From Gluconobacter sp. Gdi (GTDB lineage: Bacteria; Pseudomonadota; Alphaproteobacteria; Acetobacterales; Acetobacteraceae): DNA of 35,459 bases. The notes below the pieces were generated by a model that saw nothing but the letters and a program-made list of their open reading frames with translations, was not told the DNA's origin and made no database searches. Position 1 is the stretch's first letter. Every line of letters begins with the position of its first letter. The stretch spans positions 1 to 35,459 of the forward strand of contig NZ_BLJQ01000015.1 of assembly GCF_014132155.1 (NCBI RefSeq), read 5' to 3'. Shown in pieces: positions 32,062-35,459 of this stretch. The translations under genes were made by a program, and so were the position numbers.

Positions 32062-32889
32062 TTATCGATGGTTTTCGCACGCGATAGGCGTGGATTCACT
32101 GGTCGATAGGCGTGTCCGCACAAAATTATCGACAGGGATATCAACAGACTTATCCACAGACGCATCGGGAGCGGGCCTCAGGCGCACCCGTTCCGGCCAG
32201 TTCAGATCGGATAGTTCGATGCGATAACCGGGAAGCGGGTTGCTGCGGGCTATGCGCCGGAGGATCGCCACGAACGCTGTGAGCGTCTGGGTAATTCCTG
32301 TCTTGCGGTGCAGATGGGCGACCTCAAAAACCCAGCCGTCACGTTGCCGCCCGGCATGGCGGCGTGCGATCAGGTAGAGCAGTCGTTCGAGACCGCTGGT
32401 GAGGGTAAAATACGCCGGGTCAAGCGCGAGCACGGCCCTTGGCGTGAGAACCGCTTCGCGCACCCAGCCGGCGAGACGGATCTGGACGAAGCCGGCGGAG
32501 ATCCGCCAGTCTTCGATCCACGGCGCGCCGGTCTGCTCATCAGTCCATTCTGACGCGCTCATGACGACATTGGTCCGGCTGAGGCGTTCGAGCCCGTCTG
32601 GCAGACGCTCGTAATACCCACCCGAAACGCAGCGCCCCGGAAAGCCGAGGATCTCATACCGTGTGGCCTGAAGGACTGTCGGGATCGGGGCGCCGCAACG
32701 CTGCGCCGCGATCATCGTCGATGTTGCCCAGATCAGGATGTCAGCGTCCCATATGGTCGCAAGCGCCATCGGAGACGAAACGAGGATGTTCTGACTGCCC
32801 TGCCTGAAGCGCAGCGGGGCGTGACGGCGTCCCTTCCCCAGCGCAAAGAACGCGTTGGACATGAAGAGACGGGGCATGCAGGGGGTCAT
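32062..32889 (-). CDS. repA: RepA-like replication initiator, module B
   Basis: The 275-residue initiator is of the same family as the module A protein. Shared blocks are MALATIWDADILIWATSTMI, then RYEILGF, then LALDPAYFTLTSGLERLLYLIARRHAG, GWVFEVAHLHRKTG and LPGYRIELS. Its start overlaps the rdfS-like stop as ATGA. The N-terminus differs from the module A protein and the C-terminus is about 100 residues shorter. The 3' end again carries repeats and DnaA-box-like DNA. It would start replication of an excised or plasmid form. Two different RepA proteins in one region might allow two origins without incompatibility. Confidence 0.82.
   Translation of the reverse strand: MTPCMPRLFMSNAFFALGKGRRHAPLRFRQGSQNILVSSPMALATIWDADILIWATSTMIAAQRCGAPIPTVLQATRYEILGFPGRCVSGGYYERLPDGLERLSRTNVVMSASEWTDEQTGAPWIEDWRISAGFVQIRLAGWVREAVLTPRAVLALDPAYFTLTSGLERLLYLIARRHAGRQRDGWVFEVAHLHRKTGITQTLTAFVAILRRIARSNPLPGYRIELSDLNWPERVRLRPAPDASVDKSVDIPVDNFVRTRLSTSESTPIACENHR
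32082..32158. repeat. Iteron-like repeats and DnaA boxes in repA, module B
   Basis: CGATAGGCGTG occurs at 32082-32092 and 32104-32114, a 22-bp period. TTATCGACA (32126-32134) and the perfect DnaA box TTATCCACA (32150-32158) follow, 24 bp apart. All lie in the last 100 bp of repA. The arrangement parallels module A but with a different iteron sequence, which would keep the two replication systems apart. Confidence 0.5.
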
Positions 32890-33152
32890 GATCGCCCCTT
32901 TCCGCGCCGTGCGACACCCGCGCGCATGAGGATGTAATTTTTAGAGAAAATAGACTTTGAAAGGCCGTTTTCGACCCATGTTTTCAGATCTCCAGTTGTA
33001 TAGGTGACGCGGTTACCGAGCTTGTAGAAGACAGGACCACCGCCAATTGTGCGGTATCGTTCAAGTGTTCTTGGTGAAATACCGAGCCATTCAGCAGCCT
33101 GTGGGGTCCGCAGATGCCGGGCCGGTCTCGGTTGGGGCCTTTTCCTGACCAT
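32886..33152 (-). CDS. RdfS-like excisionase (AlpA/MerR-type HTH), module B
   Basis: This 88-residue protein has the same winged helix-turn-helix as the module A copy: LRTPQAAEWLGISPRTLERYRTIGGGPVFYKLGNRVTYTTGDLKTWVENG. The basic N-terminus (MVRKRPQPRPARH) and the C-terminal KGRS fit a DNA-binding protein. GGAGAATAG precedes the ATG. It heads the transfer operon, with 211 bp between it and the fseA-like gene on the same strand. By analogy with ICEMlSymR7A, the FseA-like protein would switch on its promoter and it would then drive excision. No CCCGATAG pair is seen upstream here. Confidence 0.75.
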   Translation of the reverse strand: MVRKRPQPRPARHLRTPQAAEWLGISPRTLERYRTIGGGPVFYKLGNRVTYTTGDLKTWVENGLSKSIFSKNYILMRAGVARRGKGRS

Positions 33153-33363
33153 GACTATTCTCCACTGAAACAGGACGTGGCGTAACGCCGCGTACCGGGG
33201 CGGAGACTGGCGAAAAAAAAGGCCGGGGGTGGTGGACGAAAACAGGGGGCTCCCAAGGAATCGTCCACCCCATCAGCACGGCAGACAGACTATGTTCAGT
33301 GGGCGCCGCGTCGCGTTTACTGGCGAGGCGAATCAGAACACCTTATGGAGAAGACGGTTGTTT

Positions 33364-34183
33364 TCAGCAGGGAGTGTGCGATGTCGTCTGCGGAAATGCA
33401 CGACGACCATATTGCAGCAAGGCGAGGTATTCGCCGGCGGCAAGTTGCTCCCCAAGCGTCAGCAGGCGTTCGACGCGGGCACGCTGGTGAACGTCTTTCC
33501 ACAGAGAGCCGCTCAGAGACTTCACTTCGGGGTCCGTCAGGGCCGCGATGTCACGCGCCGTGGCGCCGGAACGTTTGGCGGTGAGCGCCTGCAAGGCGTG
33601 GGCAAGACGCCTGATTCTATAGCGTGTGGGGCGAAAGACGTTGGGCAACGGACCGCTCCTCCTGCCATACAGATGCTCGATGAAGCGACGCAAATGATGA
33701 AGACGTACCCAACAGGATTCATCAAGAGGAATCACGACAGCGGGTCTGCCGTGGCAGTCATCGGCGATCCATAACCGCAGCGGTCCGGCCCGATCTCCCA
33801 TGATGACGTGAAGGCCGTCATCGGCGGTTGCGGCATGAATGTGTGGTGTCAGGATCAGGGGTGTAAATGTGGCGGCTGTGTAGATTTCAGGGGCGCGGAC
33901 CAGCGCGATGATGGCAGAGAGAGCCTCCGCCGCCCAAAGCGCAGGGGCAGCCCACGCAGGGATGGACGGGTCAACAGGGAAATCGGAGGCCCCACTGACG
34001 TGCAAAAGCATCGAGATTGCGCTGGCGGACCGTCTCGTCTGAGTCGGAGAGTCCGGTAAATGCATGGTATCCACGCACATAATCCTGATTCAGGGAGAGG
34101 AACTCCTGCGCAAAATCAGGGAGGTCGAGCGTGAACGCCCTGTCCAGAAATCCGGGACTATACCAATCGGGTCGTGTCTCCAT
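33364..34183 (-). CDS. fseA: FseA-like excision activator, made by +1 frameshift (copy B)
   Basis: Two frames encode one protein of about 272 residues. The first starts at 34183 (METRPDWYSPGFLDRA), carries a diverged DUF6499 domain and ends WGLRFPC stop at 33971. The second resumes as FPVDPSIPAWAAPALW and carries a DUF2285 domain to 33364. A +1 slip on TTT-C joins them exactly as in copy A and as reported for FseA of ICEMlSymR7A. Without slippage only a 70-residue peptide is made. Low slippage would keep excision rare. The protein sequence is far from copy A, yet the nucleotides around the slip are identical, which argues against accidental mutation. Confidence 0.8.
33976..33982 (-). promoter_or_regulatory. 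+1 programmed frameshift site, copy B
   Basis: The coding strand reads CGA TTT CCC TGT TGA. Slippage of the Phe codon 68 from TTT to TTC moves into the frame CCT GTT GAC CCG and avoids the TGA that follows two codons later. The twelve bases CGATTTCCCTGT are identical to copy A. Confidence 0.75.
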
Positions 34184-34299
34184 CGTCGGTCAATCTCCTG
34201 TCATCACGTGGACGCGTCATCCAAAGATCAATCACAAGCAGCATCTGATCGGTTCGTGTCGGCAAACGTCCGTTGCGCCCGAACAGCGCCAGGGACGCG

Positions 34300-34737
34300 C
34301 TAATTGCGTCGAGAAGGGAATGTTCCGGTCACAAGATCAGCGTCAGGGGCAAGCCGCGCAAAAGAGGCCGCCCCGACGACAGCGGCACCCAACACTCCGA
34401 GGATGATCCGCATGAGCGGAGAAGAAATGCCGATCTCGGCCAATCCAGTTGTGGCGAAGTATCCCGCAACAGAGGCCGGAAAACAGAAGGCAAGCACGAC
34501 GGCAAGTCTGATTTCGGGACGCCGGGCCGTCGTCAGCGCTACCCGAAATAGCCATAGTACGAGACTACCAGCAATAATGGCAGGAAGAACGGCCGCCAAT
34601 CCGGCACCCATGCGATATGTCCAGAAGAAGACGATCAGTCCCGCCATTGTGGGCACGACAATGGATACAAGGCTAAAGAAGACCCAACAGAGCAGTGCGA
34701 TCCCCAAGACCCACGAGATGAGCCCGATGACAATCAT
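34300..34737 (-). CDS. Hypothetical inner-membrane protein
   Basis: This 145-residue protein has four or more hydrophobic segments (for example LISWVLGIALLCWVFFSLVSIVVP and AAVLPAIIAGSLVLWLF) and little else. I recognise no family. The start at 34737 (MIVIGLISW) has GGAGG directly upstream; an alternative TTG lies five codons earlier. It is on the same strand as the fseA-like gene, 116 bp upstream of it, and has its own likely operator at 34752-34782. A role in entry exclusion or in the transfer apparatus is possible, but nothing in the sequence shows it. Confidence 0.6.
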   Translation of the reverse strand: MIVIGLISWVLGIALLCWVFFSLVSIVVPTMAGLIVFFWTYRMGAGLAAVLPAIIAGSLVLWLFRVALTTARRPEIRLAVVLAFCFPASVAGYFATTGLAEIGISSPLMRIILGVLGAAVVGAASFARLAPDADLVTGTFPSRRN

Positions 34738-34751
34738 CTCCACCTCCGGCA

Positions 34752-34782
34752 AACAGTACGGGACATTATAATACGTACTGTT
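34752..34782. promoter_or_regulatory. Operator-like inverted repeat over a TATAAT box
   Basis: AACAGTACG and CGTACTGTT are perfect inverse 9-mers around 13 bp that contain TATAAT, read in both directions as an ATTATAATG-type -10. The right-hand arm is 45 bp upstream of the membrane-protein start. This is the form of a repressor site covering a promoter. The regulator is unknown. Confidence 0.5.
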
Positions 34783-34900
34783 CTGTAGTTATTCCAGAAA
34801 AAAAGACGTACCCGATATGATCTGGCGGGGATGTTTTGCTCAAACAGGCTTACCAGAAGTGTTCCCCGCCTACATGCATGGGACTGCCGTTCCGCCCGGC

Positions 34901-35047
34901 TCATTCGTCCGAGCGCCGGTGCGTCGCTGCGATCTGCGCCATGGCATGCTCCAGTTCGCGCTCGATCTGCTGGCGCTCGCGACGGCTCAGGTGAAAGCTG
35001 GTCAGTTCGGCGCGCAGCATCTGGATGTGGCCGTGGTGCGTGGTCAT
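34901..35047 (-). CDS. Small helical hypothetical protein
   Basis: The 48-residue protein begins MTTHHGHIQMLRAELTSF and continues HLSRRERQQIERELEHAMAQIAATHRRSDE. It is His-rich at the N-terminus, then a single predicted helix rich in Arg, Glu and Gln. GGAGCAGGACG directly before the ATG is a strong ribosome-binding site, the main support for the gene. It is on the same strand as the DUF736 gene to its right, about 340 bp downstream of it. I recognise no family. It could be a small DNA- or protein-binding factor of the element. Confidence 0.5.
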   Translation of the reverse strand: MTTHHGHIQMLRAELTSFHLSRRERQQIERELEHAMAQIAATHRRSDE

Positions 35048-35388
35048 CGTCCTGCTCCTTTCGTTTCTTGAAGACAGGCCGCCGGCTCATGCCGGGGTGG
35101 ACCGGGTCAGGGATCGCCGCAGGCGACCGGCTCGCCGGCGCGTGGGGGAGCCGATTTTGTTCGGCGCGCCCGCAGGGGTGCGTCGGGCAAAATTGGGGGG
35201 ACCACGCGTCCTTGACGCGGTTTGCCCTCGCGCATGGTACAATGGGAAGGCTGAGGGAAAGCCTCGTGTTCCTCTTGCGTCTCACGTCGGGCGACCAGCG
35301 CTGCCGCCCGCGCCCGGAAGAGCACGTGGGAAAAGAAGTGCCGGAAGGCCCCGCCCGGGAAGACCGGGCGGGGTTGGTGGTGGGGAGC
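35048..35388. other. Spacer with no recognised gene
   Basis: About 340 bp of GC-rich DNA between the 48-residue gene and the DUF736 stop. It holds the hairpin at 35349-35373. Short frames here are compositional and have no motifs or ribosome-binding sites. Confidence 0.45.
35349..35373 (-). terminator. Strong hairpin behind the DUF736 gene
   Basis: CCCCGCCCGG and CCGGGCGGGG pair perfectly over 10 bp around GAAGA, 15 bp after the DUF736 stop on the minus strand. Placement fits a terminator. The T-run of a classical intrinsic terminator is weak or absent. Confidence 0.55.
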
Positions 35389-35459
35389 TTACTCCCCGTT
35401 CCGGCTGCGGGGCCGGGTCCAGATGAGGGTGTAGCCTTCCCCTTCCTCGTCGGTGAACA
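35389..35459 (-). CDS. DUF736 family protein, C-terminal part (runs off the window)
   Basis: Only the last 23 codons are in the window: FTDEEGEGYTLIWTRPRSR, then NGE and a stop. The EGEGYTLIWTRP ending is the common close of the larger DUF736 group and differs from the HWSRPH- and VWTRAA-type endings of the two complete copies, so this is a third, separate member. Its start lies beyond position 35459. It would be upstream of the 48-residue gene on the same strand. Confidence 0.75.
   Translation of the reverse strand, partial: FTDEEGEGYTLIWTRPRSRNGE

Noticed and set aside
34734-35285. Minus-strand frame of about 183 codons at the right end
   Set aside because: It overlaps a better-supported 48-residue gene with a strong ribosome-binding site and shows no motif.
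1-35459. CRISPR arrays, rRNA or complete tRNA genes
   Set aside because: I found no regularly spaced repeats and no complete tRNA or rRNA sequence on either strand; the tRNA-fMet match covers only 13 bases.

Overview
The window looks like accessory DNA from an alphaproteobacterium. An acetic acid bacterium (Acetobacteraceae) is my best guess, from the high-GC flanks and the family content; I could not run a search. It holds two related integrative-conjugative-type (ICE or plasmid-derived) modules in the same orientation, separated by about 12.5 kb of visibly lower-GC metabolic cargo.

Module A (about 1-13,520). A minus-strand transfer/replication operon reads RdfS-like excisionase, RepA-like initiator, DUF2840, TraF-type S26 peptidase, DUF736, lytic transglycosylase and a C-terminally truncated RlxS/VirD2-type relaxase. 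Upstream of it lie an AT-rich HEPN protein gene, an AraC regulator with an amino-acid racemase, an FseA-like gene that needs a +1 ribosomal frameshift, a DNA methylase, a DUF2726 protein, a higBA toxin-antitoxin pair and a large serine recombinase. The 3' end of the recombinase gene carries a 13-bp match to an initiator-tRNA 3' end, a candidate attachment site.

Cargo (about 13,600-26,100). Small-molecule genes form several blocks. GST-like, an aldos-2-ulose-dehydratase-like beta-propeller and an SDR run as one minus-strand block. MFS and an LLM monooxygenase form a second, divergent from a LysR gene. A quinol-monooxygenase-like ABM gene stands alone. A WecB-like epimerase and a cupin-like protein form a third block, divergent from an IclR gene. 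The propeller and the cupin protein each resemble, from memory, a separate domain of the fungal bifunctional enzyme aldos-2-ulose dehydratase. The cargo may therefore make a sugar-derived pyrone-like metabolite. This is the most novel proposal in the window and remains a hypothesis. Scars of IS3, IS5 and IS256 elements, plus a 106-bp MITE inserted at TA, lie in and beside the cargo.

Module B (about 26,334-35,459). This is a fuller but diverged version of the same operon: RdfS-like, RepA, methylase, DUF2840, TraF, DUF736, a DPPY protein, lytic transglycosylase and a full-length relaxase. A second FseA-like gene with the same frameshift site lies upstream, followed by a membrane protein, a 48-residue protein and the end of another DUF736 gene that runs off the window.

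The two modules share control features: the CGATTTCCCTGT frameshift site in fseA, an inverted TAGAGTC-type repeat and DnaA-box-like sequences at the 3' end of repA, and structured DNA upstream of the relaxase. No type IV secretion genes, and no integrase for module B, are in the window.
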